Of a stretch of DNA of 32,411 nucleotides, positions 16,019 through 24,276 are shown piece after piece; the stretch's first letter is position 1; every line of letters begins with the position of its first letter. The notes under the pieces were generated by a model. That model saw only the letters and a program-made list of their open reading frames with translations. It did no database searches and was not told the DNA's origin. The position numbers and the translations under genes were made by a program. The DNA lies in NCBI GenBank assembly GCA_015655415.1, contig JAATFB010000057.1, positions 1-32,411 on the forward strand, written 5' to 3'. This DNA is from Actinomycetales bacterium. GTDB lineage: Bacteria; Actinomycetota; Actinomycetes; Actinomycetales; Microbacteriaceae.

Positions 16019-16750
16019 ATGGCCACCACCCTCGATCGTGCAGCGGAGGCGACTCGCGCCGCCCTGCCCACCGTGAGGTTCCGCCGCGTCACCGGCGCCA
16101 TCGCGCTCCCGCTCGCCTTCGTCTTTCAGCTCGCGTGCAACACCGTCTACGCCTGGGTCTCCACCGAGAGCGGGCTGAGCGATACCGTGGCCGGCAGCGA
16201 GACGATCGAGTTCTACGGGCGCTACCCCACCGCCTTCCTGCTGATGACCGCCTTCGCGCTGATCGGGGTTCTCGTGATGATCCCGGGCCTGCTCGCCGGA
16301 CTTCGCGTGCTTCGGCCGAGTAGGCCCCGCCTGGCGCTGTGGGCGGTCGTCCTCATGCTCACGGGCTACGTGAGCTACTTCGGCATCGTGATGACGAACT
16401 TCGACACGCTCGGCCTCGCACGATACGCGCACGACCACCCCAACCTCGACGTCAGTGCGATTCTGGATGCCTCCCAGGCCTCGCCTGTGCAGACGGTGTT
16501 CTTCCTGCTCTTCGTCATCGGGAACCTGATCGGCACACTCCTGCTCGGTCTGGCGGTCATCCTCTCCCGCAACCTGCCGTGGTACGCGGGTGCGCTCGTC
16601 ATCTGCTGGACGCTCGGGCACGTCATCAATATCGCGGGCGGCGGCGAGTGGTTCGCGGTCGCCGGCGGAACGCTGGAGATCATCGGGCTCAGCATCATCG
16701 CCGCGACCGCCCTGCGCACCACCGACAAGACTTGGTCCACGCTCGGCTGA
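16019..16750 (+). CDS. Multi-helix membrane protein, DUF4386-like
   Basis: Integral membrane protein of 243 residues with six or seven helices: ALPLAFVFQLACNTVYAW, TAFLLMTAFALIGVLVMIPG, LALWAVVLMLTGYVSYFGIV, TVFFLLFVIGNLIGTLLLGL, NLPWYAGALVICWTLGHVIN and a final TLEIIGLSIIAATAL. No catalytic motif is seen; the layout resembles DUF4386-type proteins, but I cannot confirm this without a profile search. The ATG at 16019 has GAAAGGA upstream; the longer open frame back to 15905 is Arg-rich and non-coding. It is divergent from kinase 2, so regulation by system 2 is likely by position. A hairpin terminator follows at 16821. Confidence 0.85.
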   Translation: MATTLDRAAEATRAALPTVRFRRVTGAIALPLAFVFQLACNTVYAWVSTESGLSDTVAGSETIEFYGRYPTAFLLMTAFALIGVLVMIPGLLAGLRVLRPSRPRLALWAVVLMLTGYVSYFGIVMTNFDTLGLARYAHDHPNLDVSAILDASQASPVQTVFFLLFVIGNLIGTLLLGLAVILSRNLPWYAGALVICWTLGHVINIAGGGEWFAVAGGTLEIIGLSIIAATALRTTDKTWSTLG

Positions 16751-16820
16751 ACGCCGTCATCGGCCGACGGCCGCATCCCCGTCACCATCATGCGACGGCG
16801 CAAGCGCGGTGAAGGCAGCC

Positions 16821-16849
16821 GCCCGGAGCCCTCCGGCGGGGCTCCGGGC
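16821..16849 (+). terminator. Hairpin terminator after the membrane protein gene
   Basis: GCCCGGAGCCC (16821-16831) and GGGCTCCGGGC (16839-16849) form a perfect 11-bp stem with a 7-base loop, 70 bases after the stop of the membrane protein. It separates that gene from the recombinase remnant. Confidence 0.75.
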
Positions 16850-17177
16850 TGGTCGGCCCCAAGGGCGGCGCGCTCACCGCTGCGACCCGTCAGGGACGCG
16901 ACGAACTGGGACCAGATCGTCAGCGATCTCGGCCTGCCCGACCTCACCGGCCACGGGGCTCCACCACACCGGCGCCACCTGGATGGCCGATGCGGGCATC
17001 CCGCTGCATGTCCTCCAGGACATCCTCGGTTGCGCCTCCGTCGAGACCGCCCACGGCTACCTCCGCCCTGACGACCGGCACCTTGCCTCCGCCGCCGAGC
17101 AGGCCAACGCCCTCCTCGCCTGCTCGGCTAAGGGCAGCGCCAAGCCCGCCCGGACGAACCCGCCGAGGTCGCTGTGA
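16849..17177 (+). pseudogene. Tyrosine recombinase (phage integrase) C-terminal remnant, frameshifted
   Basis: Only the C-terminal catalytic half is left, spread over three frames: LVGPKGGALTAAT, then ATNWDQIVSDLGLPDLTGHG, then GLHHTGATWMADAGIPLHVL, QDILGCASVETAHGYL, ending at TGA 17177. Intact relatives have HxLRHTxATW; here the invariant arginine of the box is replaced (GLHHTG) and the histidine of LGHAS is cysteine (LGCAS). The tyrosine of HGYL remains. There is no start region and the protein cannot be active. It marks a former integrative element or phage. No neighbouring tRNA or attachment site was recognised in 17178-17351. Confidence 0.75.
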
Positions 17178-17351
17178 CGGGGCGCGAAGGGCCCGCCGAG
17201 GCGTTCCGATCCCCTTTTGAACCTCTATGTGTCCCGCGAGAGGGAATCGATCACACCCGCGCCCCGGCGAATGGTGACTTAATTGCAGCTTGGCGTGCTG
17301 CTTGCCCGAATCGGCGGGGCACCAATAGAGCCGCGCACCCTCGGGCTGGCT

Positions 17352-17939
17352 CTACGAACCAGATGAGATGACGCCGGCAAGTCGTATGAATTCGTCGGTC
17401 AATTGGTTGGAGTCCAGCGCCTCGGTGGCCCGGCCGCTCAGGATCCAGAAGAAGACCGGGCCAACCAGAAGCGCCGTCGCCTGCGGCATCGGGAGCGCAA
17501 GCGCATCCCCGGGAAGCGCCCGTTCAATGGCCGCCGCGGCGCTCTCGCCGAGCGGATCGCTGTTACGGAGCAATTCGGCGACGGCCGCATCGTGTTGGGC
17601 CTCGCCAAGCAGCGCACGGTAGGCAGTCCCTGCGGCAGAGCCGGTGAGGAAGGCGATCAATGCGTCGAGATAGGCCGCGATGTGCGTGGCGGGATCGTCG
17701 TGCGGCGGCACATCGAGCTCTTGGCGGGCGTCGATCGCGCTGGCCTCGAGGAGAATCTCCGCTTTCGTCGACCACCAGCGGTAGAGGGTCTGGCGCGAGA
17801 CGCCGGCGCGCTCGGCGATGCCCTTGAGCGTGACTGCACTGTAACCGAGTTCGACCACGAGGTCGTCGACGGCGTGCAGCACGGCAGCGCGAGCCTGCTC
17901 GCTGCGTGGACGTCCACCCTTGCCGTGCGGCTCGACCAT
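17352..17939 (-). CDS. TetR family transcriptional regulator
   Basis: Repressor of 195 residues. The N-terminal helix-turn-helix is clear: GGRPRSEQARAAVLHAVDDL, then AVTLKGIAERAGVSRQTLYR and WWSTKAEILLEA (residues 7-60). The C-terminal ligand domain is of the TetR_C_11 type (AAYLDALIAFLTGSAAGTAY; GPVFFWILSGRATEA). The ATG at 17939 has GGAGGGA upstream; the longer frame to 17990 would place the start inside the promoter region. It is divergent from an SDR/epimerase, siderophore-interacting protein and MFS exporter and probably represses them, with a GTTACA repeat pair in the shared promoter. Confidence 0.93.
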   Translation of the reverse strand: MVEPHGKGGRPRSEQARAAVLHAVDDLVVELGYSAVTLKGIAERAGVSRQTLYRWWSTKAEILLEASAIDARQELDVPPHDDPATHIAAYLDALIAFLTGSAAGTAYRALLGEAQHDAAVAELLRNSDPLGESAAAAIERALPGDALALPMPQATALLVGPVFFWILSGRATEALDSNQLTDEFIRLAGVISSGS

Positions 17940-17978
17940 CTCGTGTCCCTCCAATCGGTCATCTTCTGTCGATCCTAA

Positions 17979-18012
17979 GTTACAAGACACAATGCACAGT
18001 TATCTGTTACAG
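17979..18012. promoter_or_regulatory. Divergent promoter with repeated GTTACA motif
   Basis: In an AT-rich stretch between the TetR gene and the SDR gene, GTTACA occurs at 17979-17984 and 18006-18011; the second copy is inside CTGTTACAG, a dyad with one central base. This is the likely location of the promoters and of the TetR operator, although the exact operator is uncertain. Confidence 0.4.
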
Positions 18013-18086
18013 TTTCTGGACACACTGACTCGTAATCGTCGGCAGCGTCGACGAATGGCCCGAGAGGGCGGAAGGGAGAGCGCACC

Positions 18087-18983
18087 ATGCGCGTCTTCGT
18101 GACAGGTGCCACCGGCTGGATCGGTTCGGCCACCGTCGATGAGCTGCTCCAGAGCGGCCACGAGGTCCTCGGCCTCGCGCGCTCAAACACCGGGGCGGCG
18201 AAGCTCGAGGCCAAGGGGGCCGCCGTGCTGCGCGGCGACCTCGACGACCCGACGGGGTTCGGTGCCGGTGCACGCGACGCCGACGCCGTCGTGCACCTTG
18301 CCAACAAGCACGACTGGGCGGACCCCGAGGGCAACGACCACGTGCAGCTACGCGCAGTCGAGGCGATCCTCGAGGCGCTCGACGGCTCGTCCAAGCCCTT
18401 CGTGATCTCCAACGGCCTCTCCGGGATCGTCGAGGGCCGACCGGTGCTCGAGACCGACGCCTCCCCGGCCGTCGGCCCGGACTCCGACCGGGCGGGCACC
18501 GAGAACCTCGCCCTTGACGCAATCTCCCGGGGCATCCGCTCGCTCGCTGTGCGCTTCGCGCCGACGGTGCATGGGCGCGGCGACTGGGGCTTCGTGAGCT
18601 GGCTGGCCGCCGCCGCGCGCAGGCAGGGCGTCTCCGGCTACATCGCAGACGGCGCCGCCGCGTGGTCGGCCGTGCACGTGACGGATGCCGCACGCCTCAT
18701 CCGCCTCGGACTCGAGAACGCGCCCGCTGGCACCCGCATGCACGCGGTCGCCGAGCAGTCGATCTCGACCAAGGCGATCGCCGAGGCGCTCGGCACCGCG
18801 CTCGGCCTGCCCGTCGCCTCGATCGACCCCGCGGACGCGGGTGAGCACTTCGGCGTCGTAGGCCACTTCTTCGGCCAGACCATGACCGGCTCGAGCGAGC
18901 TCACCCGCGAGCTGCTCGGTTGGCAGCCGGTCGGGCCCGGTCTCATCGAGGACATCCTGGCCGGCGCATACAGCGCCGACTGA
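18087..18983 (+). CDS. NAD-dependent epimerase/dehydratase-type SDR
   Basis: Extended-type SDR of 298 residues. The dinucleotide motif is at the N-terminus (MRVFVTGATGWIGSATVDEL; GxxGxxG at 7-13), followed by the acidic region LRGDLDDPTGFGAGARDADA. The tetrapeptide YxxxK is not in its usual place, as in the atypical members acting on NAD(P)-linked substrates. The C-terminus contains WSAVHVTDAARLIRLGLENA, a conserved substrate-domain signature. GGAAGGGAG precedes the ATG. It is the first gene of a run with the siderophore-interacting protein (71 bases on) and MFS exporter, divergent from TetR. Substrate unknown. Confidence 0.92.
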   Translation: MRVFVTGATGWIGSATVDELLQSGHEVLGLARSNTGAAKLEAKGAAVLRGDLDDPTGFGAGARDADAVVHLANKHDWADPEGNDHVQLRAVEAILEALDGSSKPFVISNGLSGIVEGRPVLETDASPAVGPDSDRAGTENLALDAISRGIRSLAVRFAPTVHGRGDWGFVSWLAAAARRQGVSGYIADGAAAWSAVHVTDAARLIRLGLENAPAGTRMHAVAEQSISTKAIAEALGTALGLPVASIDPADAGEHFGVVGHFFGQTMTGSSELTRELLGWQPVGPGLIEDILAGAYSAD

Positions 18984-19054
18984 ACCATCCACCGACACCC
19001 GCGGTGTCGCCGACGCCCCGTTGCGGAGCGTCGCCGACACCGCTCAGGAGGACC

Positions 19055-19864
19055 ATGAACACCACTCCCATCCGCGAGGCGAGCCGCCACCCCTACCCGC
19101 CCAAGGTGCGCACCCTCAGCGTCATCAGCAGCGAGAAGCTGTCGCCGACCATGCGGCGCTTCGTGTTCGCCGGCGATGAGCTCGAGCCCGAGTTCCCCTT
19201 CGTGCCGCTCACCACGGCCATGCACGTCAAGGTCGTCGTGCCCCAAGAGCCGACCGGGCGGCTCGAGATGCCGATGCTCGGCGAGCGCGGCCTGGTCGCG
19301 CCGGAGGGCGTCGAGCTCGCGATTCGCGACTACAGCGTGCGCGGATTCGACGCCGACACGCGACTGCTCACGATCGACTTCGTGCTGCACCATCACGGTC
19401 CCGCCGGGCGCTGGGCGATCAGGGCGCGCAACGGGTCCCGCCTCGGCGTCCTCGGCCCGCGCGGCTACACGATCTACCCCGAAGGATTCGATCGCTACAT
19501 CCTGGGCGCCGACGAGACGGCGCTGCCTGCTCTCGAGCGCTGGATCGAGGAGGCCCCGGCAGGGGCCCGCATCGACGCCTTCGTCGTCGCACCCGCCGAG
19601 GGACGGCGGCCGCTGCCCGAGCATCCGGGCCTCAGCCTGTCCTGGATCGAGGGCGCAGGCGCGGCGCCGCTTGTCGACGCGCTCACCGCCGCGGCCCAGG
19701 CGGGCGACGGTCGCACCTTCGTCTGGGCGGCCGGTGAGTCCGGCATCGTCGCGCCGTTGCGGCGCCACGTGCAGGGCGCCGGCTTCGCGCGCAGCGAGTT
19801 CGACGTCTCCGGCTACTGGCGGCTCGGCCACGCCGGCAGCGGCGAGCACGAGGAGCGGGCGTGA
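19055..19864 (+). CDS. Siderophore-interacting protein (FAD-dependent ferric-siderophore reductase family)
   Basis: Protein of 269 residues of the SIP/ViuB family, cytosolic flavoproteins that reduce ferric siderophores with NAD(P)H. The FAD-binding barrel fills residues 15-130, with the flavin motif R-x-Y-S-V-R near 91-96 (IRDYSVRGFDADTRLLTIDF) and GPRGYTIYPEGFDRYILGAD linking to the SIP domain. The C-terminal FVWAAGESGIVAPLRRHV and GYWRLGHAGSGEHEERA (WRxG) are conserved family features. CAGGAGG lies just before the ATG. Its stop overlaps the GTG of the MFS gene (GTGA), so the two are coupled. Iron release or a flavin-linked redox step coupled to export are both possible. Confidence 0.93.
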   Translation: MNTTPIREASRHPYPPKVRTLSVISSEKLSPTMRRFVFAGDELEPEFPFVPLTTAMHVKVVVPQEPTGRLEMPMLGERGLVAPEGVELAIRDYSVRGFDADTRLLTIDFVLHHHGPAGRWAIRARNGSRLGVLGPRGYTIYPEGFDRYILGADETALPALERWIEEAPAGARIDAFVVAPAEGRRPLPEHPGLSLSWIEGAGAAPLVDALTAAAQAGDGRTFVWAAGESGIVAPLRRHVQGAGFARSEFDVSGYWRLGHAGSGEHEERA

Positions 19865-21363
19865 CAGCCGCCTCGAATCCGGCGGTGCCGACCTCGCCCG
19901 ACGAGCGTGGCGTGCGCCGCCGCGAGCTGTTCGTGCTGGCCGTGGCCTGTGTCAGCACGATCCTCGTGATGGGCCTCGTCGCGGCCATCAACCTCGCCGT
20001 GCCGATGCTCGCCGCGAGCCCCCTGCACCCGAGCGCGGCCCAACTGCTGTGGATCGTGGATGCCTACGTGCTGGTCTTCGCCTGCCTCGTGATCCCCGGC
20101 GGGGCGGTCGGCGACCGCTTCGGCCGCAAGGGAGCGCTGGCGGCCGGCCTCGTCGTGTTCGGGGTCGGTGCGGCGCTCACGGCGCTCGCGCCGAGCATAG
20201 GCATCCTGCTCGCCGGGCGCGTCGTCACCGGGCTCGGCGCCGCGTTGGTGCTGCCGAACTGCGTCGGCGTGCTCGTGCACGCAACGGCGCCGGCGCGCCG
20301 CGGCGGTGCCCTGGCGGTGTGGGGCGCGATCTCGGGCCTCGGCGGCCTGTTCGGGAACCTCGGCGGCGGCGCGCTGCTCTCCAGCGGCCACTGGCAGCAG
20401 CTGTTCTGGGTGATCGCCCCGCTCGCACTGGCGTGCGGGATCTGGGTGCTCGCTGGCGTCCCCCGCAGCGACCGCAGCCCGCGCTCGCTCGACCCCGCCG
20501 GGACCGTGCTGCTCGTGCTCGCCACCGTCGCGCTGCTGATCGGCATCATCGAGGGGCCCGAACAGGGCTGGGGCAGCCCGCTGGTCATCGGAGCCTTCCT
20601 GCTGAGCGCCGTGGTCTGGACGGTATGGGTGCTCGTAGAGCTGCGGGTGCAGCATCCGCTGCTCGATCCCCGCCTGTTCCGCATCCCGCTGCTCACGGCG
20701 GCGAGCCTCGGCATGTTCGTCACCTTCTTCGGCAGCTTCGGCCTGTTCTACCTGAACGCCTCCCTGCTGGAATACGGCCGCGGGTTCTCGGTGCTCGGCA
20801 CAGGCTTCGCCATCCTGCCGATGGCGCTGCCGCTCGCGATCGGAGCCCGCTTCGTGCCAGCACTCGCGAAGCGCATCGGCCTCACCCTCACGCTGATGTT
20901 CGCGTTCCTCTTCATCGGCGTCGGCCTCTTCGGACTGGCGTCGGCAACACATGCCCCGTACCCGCTCTATGCACTCTGGCTCGTGCTGGTCGGCTGCGGC
21001 TTCGCGCTCGCGATGCCCGTGCTCACCATGGAGCTCACCTCGGCCCTGCCCGCGCACCAGGCGGGCGTCGGCGGCGGCCTGCAGTCCGCCACCCGCGAGC
21101 TCGGCAGCGCCCTCGGCGTCGCCATCGTCGGCACCGTGCTCACCGCCGTGTTCTCCGCAGCGCTACCCGCCGCCGCGCAAGGCCAGCACACCGTCGCCGC
21201 CGCACTCGCGGTCGCACCCGGCAGCCACGCCACGATCATCGACGCGTTCATCACCGGAGCCGATGCCGCCCTCCGCGTCGCCGGAGGGGCGACCCTCATC
21301 GCGGGAGCCATCGTGCTGTTCACCACGTGGCGAGCGGGGCGCATGGTGGCCGGAGCCCGCTGA
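19861..21363 (+). CDS. MFS transporter, DHA2 (14-helix) drug-exporter family
   Basis: Proton-driven exporter of 500 residues in the inner membrane. About fourteen helices are visible. Family motifs are the early LLWIVDAYVLVFACLVIPGG (motif C region of helix 2), GDRFGRKGALAAGLVVFGVG (motif A) and GAISGLGGLFGNLGGGALLS. The conserved QSATRELGSALGVAIVGTVL near residue 400 is typical of DHA2 proteins. The GTG start overlaps the SIP stop, so it is cotranslated with the reductase and likely under the TetR repressor. The substrate may be a siderophore or an antimicrobial; sequence alone does not decide. Confidence 0.94.
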   Translation: MTAASNPAVPTSPDERGVRRRELFVLAVACVSTILVMGLVAAINLAVPMLAASPLHPSAAQLLWIVDAYVLVFACLVIPGGAVGDRFGRKGALAAGLVVFGVGAALTALAPSIGILLAGRVVTGLGAALVLPNCVGVLVHATAPARRGGALAVWGAISGLGGLFGNLGGGALLSSGHWQQLFWVIAPLALACGIWVLAGVPRSDRSPRSLDPAGTVLLVLATVALLIGIIEGPEQGWGSPLVIGAFLLSAVVWTVWVLVELRVQHPLLDPRLFRIPLLTAASLGMFVTFFGSFGLFYLNASLLEYGRGFSVLGTGFAILPMALPLAIGARFVPALAKRIGLTLTLMFAFLFIGVGLFGLASATHAPYPLYALWLVLVGCGFALAMPVLTMELTSALPAHQAGVGGGLQSATRELGSALGVAIVGTVLTAVFSAALPAAAQGQHTVAAALAVAPGSHATIIDAFITGADAALRVAGGATLIAGAIVLFTTWRAGRMVAGAR

Positions 21364-21501
21364 GCATCTGTTTCGGTACACGTTGTCTTGCAACCCGGCC
21401 CATGGGCCGCTCGCCGCCCTGGTCGCCGTTCGCGCGCTGGCCGGTAGCGCGATGCTGTTCCTCTCGTTCCGACATCCGGTGCGTGCCTCGCCTGGAACGG
21501 A

Positions 21502-22389
21502 TCAAACGATGGCGCGACTCCGCAATTGAGCAATATCTCTTCCAGGCGGCATGCCGAACCGGCGACGATACTCGCGATTGAATTGGGTCGGGCTGCTGTA
21601 TCCGACAGAGTGAGCCACCTCCGTCACGCTTCCCTCGGCCACGAGTAGCGAACGCGCCTTCTGGAGTTGCAGGCTCTTCTGGAACTGCAGTGGAGACAGA
21701 CCCGTGAGGCGGCGAAAGTGGCGATGAAAAGTCGAAACGCCCATTCCTGCAACTTGGGCAAGCTCGCGTATCGACACGGGCGCGGCGAAGTTGTGGCGGA
21801 TGTGGGCGATAGCGTCACTTACATGGTTTAGCACGCTGTCTGCAAGGCCAATCTGCGCAACGCTATGTCCAAGCGGTCCGCGAAGCAGTCGCCAGAGAAT
21901 CTCGCGTTCGATGAGAGGGGCGAGAACCGTCGCGTCAACCGGGTCGTCCAGCAGCCGGAGCATTCTGAGGACCGCATCGATCAGTTGGACATCGGCGGCG
22001 TGTGTTCCTACGGATACCCCAAAGTGCGACCGCTCCGTGACGTCCCGCTGCAGTTGCGGCAGCAGCGCGGCGATCCGAGAAGCCGAAAGACGGAGGCCTA
22101 CATCCAACGCTGGGCTCTGGGGGCTGGCGTCGATGAAGTGTCCGGTCAGCGGCATGCTCGCGGCCACGACTAGGCAATCACCAGTCCCATAGTCGATCAC
22201 GCCCCGATCGAAGTAGAGCCTCTTGCCTCCCTGAGCCATAAGAACGAAGAGCGGCTCCGTGACCTGATAGTCGGGCTCCGAAGTTTCATAGCGCGAGATC
22301 ACCAAGCCGTCCAGCGGAGGGGCAGCGTCACTGGGGTGTCGCATGATCCTCTCGCGCATCTCATCCAGCATTTCTGCGGAACCGGACAT
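21502..22389 (-). CDS. AraC family transcriptional regulator (AraC_N type)
   Basis: Regulator of 295 residues. The N-terminal AraC_N-type sensing domain (about 30-185) includes LVISRYETSEPDYQVTEPLF and GDCLVVAASMPLTGHFIDAS. The C-terminal double helix-turn-helix is complete: IRELAQVAGMGVSTFHRHFR, then SVTEVAHSVGYSSPTQFNRE and YRRRFGMPPGRD. The ATG at 22389 starts the segment conserved in this group (MSGSAEMLDEMRERI); a longer TTG form from 22458 is possible and no strong ribosome site decides. Codon use has more A/T third positions (AGG, CTA, ACT, TAT) than flanking genes, suggesting transfer. It is divergent from an SDR gene, its probable target. Confidence 0.92.
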   Translation of the reverse strand: MSGSAEMLDEMRERIMRHPSDAAPPLDGLVISRYETSEPDYQVTEPLFVLMAQGGKRLYFDRGVIDYGTGDCLVVAASMPLTGHFIDASPQSPALDVGLRLSASRIAALLPQLQRDVTERSHFGVSVGTHAADVQLIDAVLRMLRLLDDPVDATVLAPLIEREILWRLLRGPLGHSVAQIGLADSVLNHVSDAIAHIRHNFAAPVSIRELAQVAGMGVSTFHRHFRRLTGLSPLQFQKSLQLQKARSLLVAEGSVTEVAHSVGYSSPTQFNREYRRRFGMPPGRDIAQLRSRAIV

Positions 22390-22513
22390 GCGCGAAGTCT
22401 GCCACTTCACCCACGGCCCCGCATGGTCCCCCATCGTCTTTGTGAGAGGATCAGGCAAGACTCTGCGCCGGATGACCTACTCAGGCGAGGGCCTCTGGCC
22501 CCACGCTTGTGAG

Positions 22514-23380
22514 ATGCCGAGAGAAAAGTCAACTGCAAAGACGTGGCTCATAACCGGATGCTCCTCCGGCTTCGGTCGCGAGCTCGTTCAGGCCGCGCTG
22601 GCAAACGGCCACCGGGTCGTCGCCACCGCTCGGAACCCCGACGGCGTCACCGACATGGTCGCTTCGGCGGGCCCGGCCCGGGCCCTTGCGCTCCGGCTCG
22701 ACGTCACTGATGGGGAATCGGTCGCGGCGGCGGTCGCGGCCGCAACCGCCCACTTCGGCGGCATTGATGTCCTCGTGAACAACGCGGGGATCAGCTACTT
22801 CGCGGGCGTGGAAGAAAGTGACGACGATGACGTGCGCCGCCTTTTTGAGATCAACTTCTTCGGGCTGATGCGAGTCACCGATGCGGTGCTTCCGATCATG
22901 CGTGCACAGCGCTCGGGAACGATCGTGAACATGGCGTCCATCGCAGGGCTCAATGGCTTCGCCTCGGTCGGCTATTACAGCGCGTCGAAGTTCGCTGTCG
23001 AAGGCATCTCCGAAGCACTATCTAGTGAGGTGAAGCCATTCGGAATCCGTGTCCTTCTGGTCGAGCCAAGCGGCTTCCGCACCGACTGGGCACGCTCGGC
23101 GAACGAAGTCAAACACCCCATTGCGGACTACGACTCGACCCCACTGAGACAACAGGTCGCCCAGGCCCGCACTTCGAACGCTCCCCAGGCAGGCAACCCC
23201 GCGAAGGCGGCTGCCGCGATCGTTCAAGACGTCGCGGATCGGGGGACGAATCTGCACCTCCCCCTCGGCGCGGGGTCAATCATCGCCACGTTGACCAAGC
23301 TCGATGCCGTCAAGGCGGAGTACGAGTCCCTGGAGTCCATCGCCCGTGGTGCGGATGACAGCCCTGCGAAAGGCAACTGA
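22514..23380 (+). CDS. Short-chain dehydrogenase/reductase (classical SDR)
   Basis: Oxidoreductase of 288 residues. The cofactor motif is TWLITGCSSGFGRELVQAAL (TGxxxGxG at about 14-21), the NNAG motif is in DVLVNNAGISYFAG, and the catalytic set is the serine of NMASIAGLNG and YYSASKFAVEG (YxxxK). The downstream VEPSGFRTDW motif and the extended C-terminus match the group often annotated as oxidoreductases acting on hydroxysteroid-like or carbonyl substrates. The ATG at 22514 has only a weak ribosome site; the frame is open upstream and an ATG at 22473 is an alternative. Divergent from the AraC regulator. The transposase scar begins about 90 bases downstream. Confidence 0.92.
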   Translation: MPREKSTAKTWLITGCSSGFGRELVQAALANGHRVVATARNPDGVTDMVASAGPARALALRLDVTDGESVAAAVAAATAHFGGIDVLVNNAGISYFAGVEESDDDDVRRLFEINFFGLMRVTDAVLPIMRAQRSGTIVNMASIAGLNGFASVGYYSASKFAVEGISEALSSEVKPFGIRVLLVEPSGFRTDWARSANEVKHPIADYDSTPLRQQVAQARTSNAPQAGNPAKAAAAIVQDVADRGTNLHLPLGAGSIIATLTKLDAVKAEYESLESIARGADDSPAKGN

Positions 23381-23470
23381 CTCCGAGAGGTGAATCGGCG
23401 TGGGTTCCGTTCCTATCGGTTTTCCTGTCCTGTGATGTGTCAGGGTTTCGGTGACGATCCAGTTCGGCTG

Positions 23471-23710
23471 GTTTTTTCGTGGGCCTCGAGACTGGCCGTT
23501 GCCGACGCAGGTGATGCCGGGCTGGGGCCTGGGGTGTTCGATGAGGAGTTCGCCGGTGCCGACGTCGTAGAACGCGATGGTTGTGTCGTCGCGGACGATG
23601 GTGGCGAGGATGCCGGCGAGGTGGCTGCCGATCTGGAACCTCACGCCTTTGACCTTGATCCCGCCGCTGACGGTCACACGGCGACCGGCGGCGTGCCGGA
23701 CTCTGTGTGA
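23471..23710 (-). pseudogene. IS481/IS3-type transposase C-terminal fragment
   Basis: The minus-strand frame reads RRVTVSGGIKVKGVRFQIGS, HLAGILATIVRDDTTIAFYD, VGTGELLIEHPRPQPGITCV and GNGQSRGPRK. This is the beta-rich C-terminal tail seen after the integrase core of IS481-like transposases in Actinobacteria (strand pattern SGGIxVxGxRFxIGxHLAG). The DDE core is absent, so it is a leftover of a larger element. It abuts the truncated TenA fragment. Confidence 0.65.
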
Positions 23711-23717
23711 TACCGCG

Positions 23718-24020
23718 TCAGGGCCGATGCCGCGTCCCGCTCCCCGTCTGCAAACACTGTGAGGTCGGGACGGCGAAGAACGCGTGCTCGTGAGCGGCCG
23801 AGGCGCGGAACGCCTCGCGCATCTCGGCTCTCTTCGTCTCGTCCACCGTGGCCGCGACCTGCGTGACGATGTCGATCGCGCGTCGAGTGGAGGCCTCGAA
23901 CGCGGGGTCTGCGTAGGTGTCGAGCCAGGACCAGTACGGATGCTCGGCATGGGAGAGGGGGTGAAGGCGGGCTCCGACGTCCTGGTAGAGCCAGAAGCAC
24001 GGCAGCACCGCGGCGATCAG
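23718..24020 (-). pseudogene. TenA/thiaminase-II family fragment, truncated at both ends
   Basis: The frame reads LIAAVLPCFWLYQDVGARLH, PLSHAEHPYWSWLDTYADPA, FEASTRRAIDIVTQVAATVD and ends AHEHAFFA before unrelated VPTSQCLQTGSGTRHRP. This is the C-terminal half of TenA, the helical aminopyrimidine aminohydrolase of thiamine salvage. Upstream, at 24021, the homology changes abruptly to a relaxase (GRWL), so the first half of TenA is missing. The final helix is also lost. It is a fragment caught between mobile-element pieces. Confidence 0.7.
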
Positions 24021-24150
24021 CCAGCGGCCCGGCGGGGTGCCCTCAGCGTTGTAGTACCGCCTTACGGGGTCGACGGCGACCTGTCGCCGTCGCCTGCGGC
24101 GACCGTGCGCGCAGGCACTTGCATCCGTCGCCCGCGCTCATCACGCGCAT
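24021..24150 (-). pseudogene. MobF (TrwC-type) relaxase N-terminal remnant
   Basis: Three frames together recover the start of an actinobacterial conjugative relaxase: MRVMSAGDGCKCLRA, then TVAAGDGDRSPSTP, then RRYYNAEGTPPGRWL. The order and spacing (AGDGYKYL, VAAGDGD, STP, RYYxAEGTPPGRW) match the N-terminus of TrwC-like relaxases as I know them. At least two frameshifts separate the parts, and a 22-bp dyad with 10-bp arms lies at 24071-24092. It joins directly to the TenA fragment. It indicates that a conjugative plasmid or integrative element was once here. Confidence 0.65.
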
Positions 24151-24276
24151 CGAAACCGTCAGATCTCACAGGTGCGATCGATGACACGCTCGTATCGTCG
24201 ATACCGCCGGACAGCGTCACAAAGGACACGAGCGGTGGAAAGCTGAACGACTGGGAGTCGCTGTCTCGACGCGCGC
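24151..24276. other. Coding-like stretch without assignment
   Basis: On the plus strand a frame reads SDLTGAIDDTLVSSIPPDSV, TKDTSGGKLNDWESLSRRAL and continues into the antisense of the next gene. It looks like real protein but I do not recognise it. It may be another fragment carried by the decayed element. Confidence 0.3.

Noticed and set aside
17178-17351. Possible tRNA or attachment site next to the recombinase remnant
   Set aside because: No cloverleaf or T-loop consensus could be formed and no repeat of the region was seen nearby.
19813-21057. 414-codon minus-strand frame opposite the MFS gene
   Set aside because: Antisense shadow, extremely rich in Glu, Gln, His and Arg, as expected from reversed high-GC membrane protein codons.
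21396-21409. 14-bp perfect palindrome CGGCCCATGGGCCG between MFS and AraC genes
   Set aside because: No loop, so a poor terminator, and GC-rich palindromes of this size occur by chance; kept only as a note.
19176-21581. 801-codon plus-strand frame across the SIP and MFS genes
   Set aside because: Out-of-frame shadow of two clear genes; the translation is Arg/Pro/Ala-rich.
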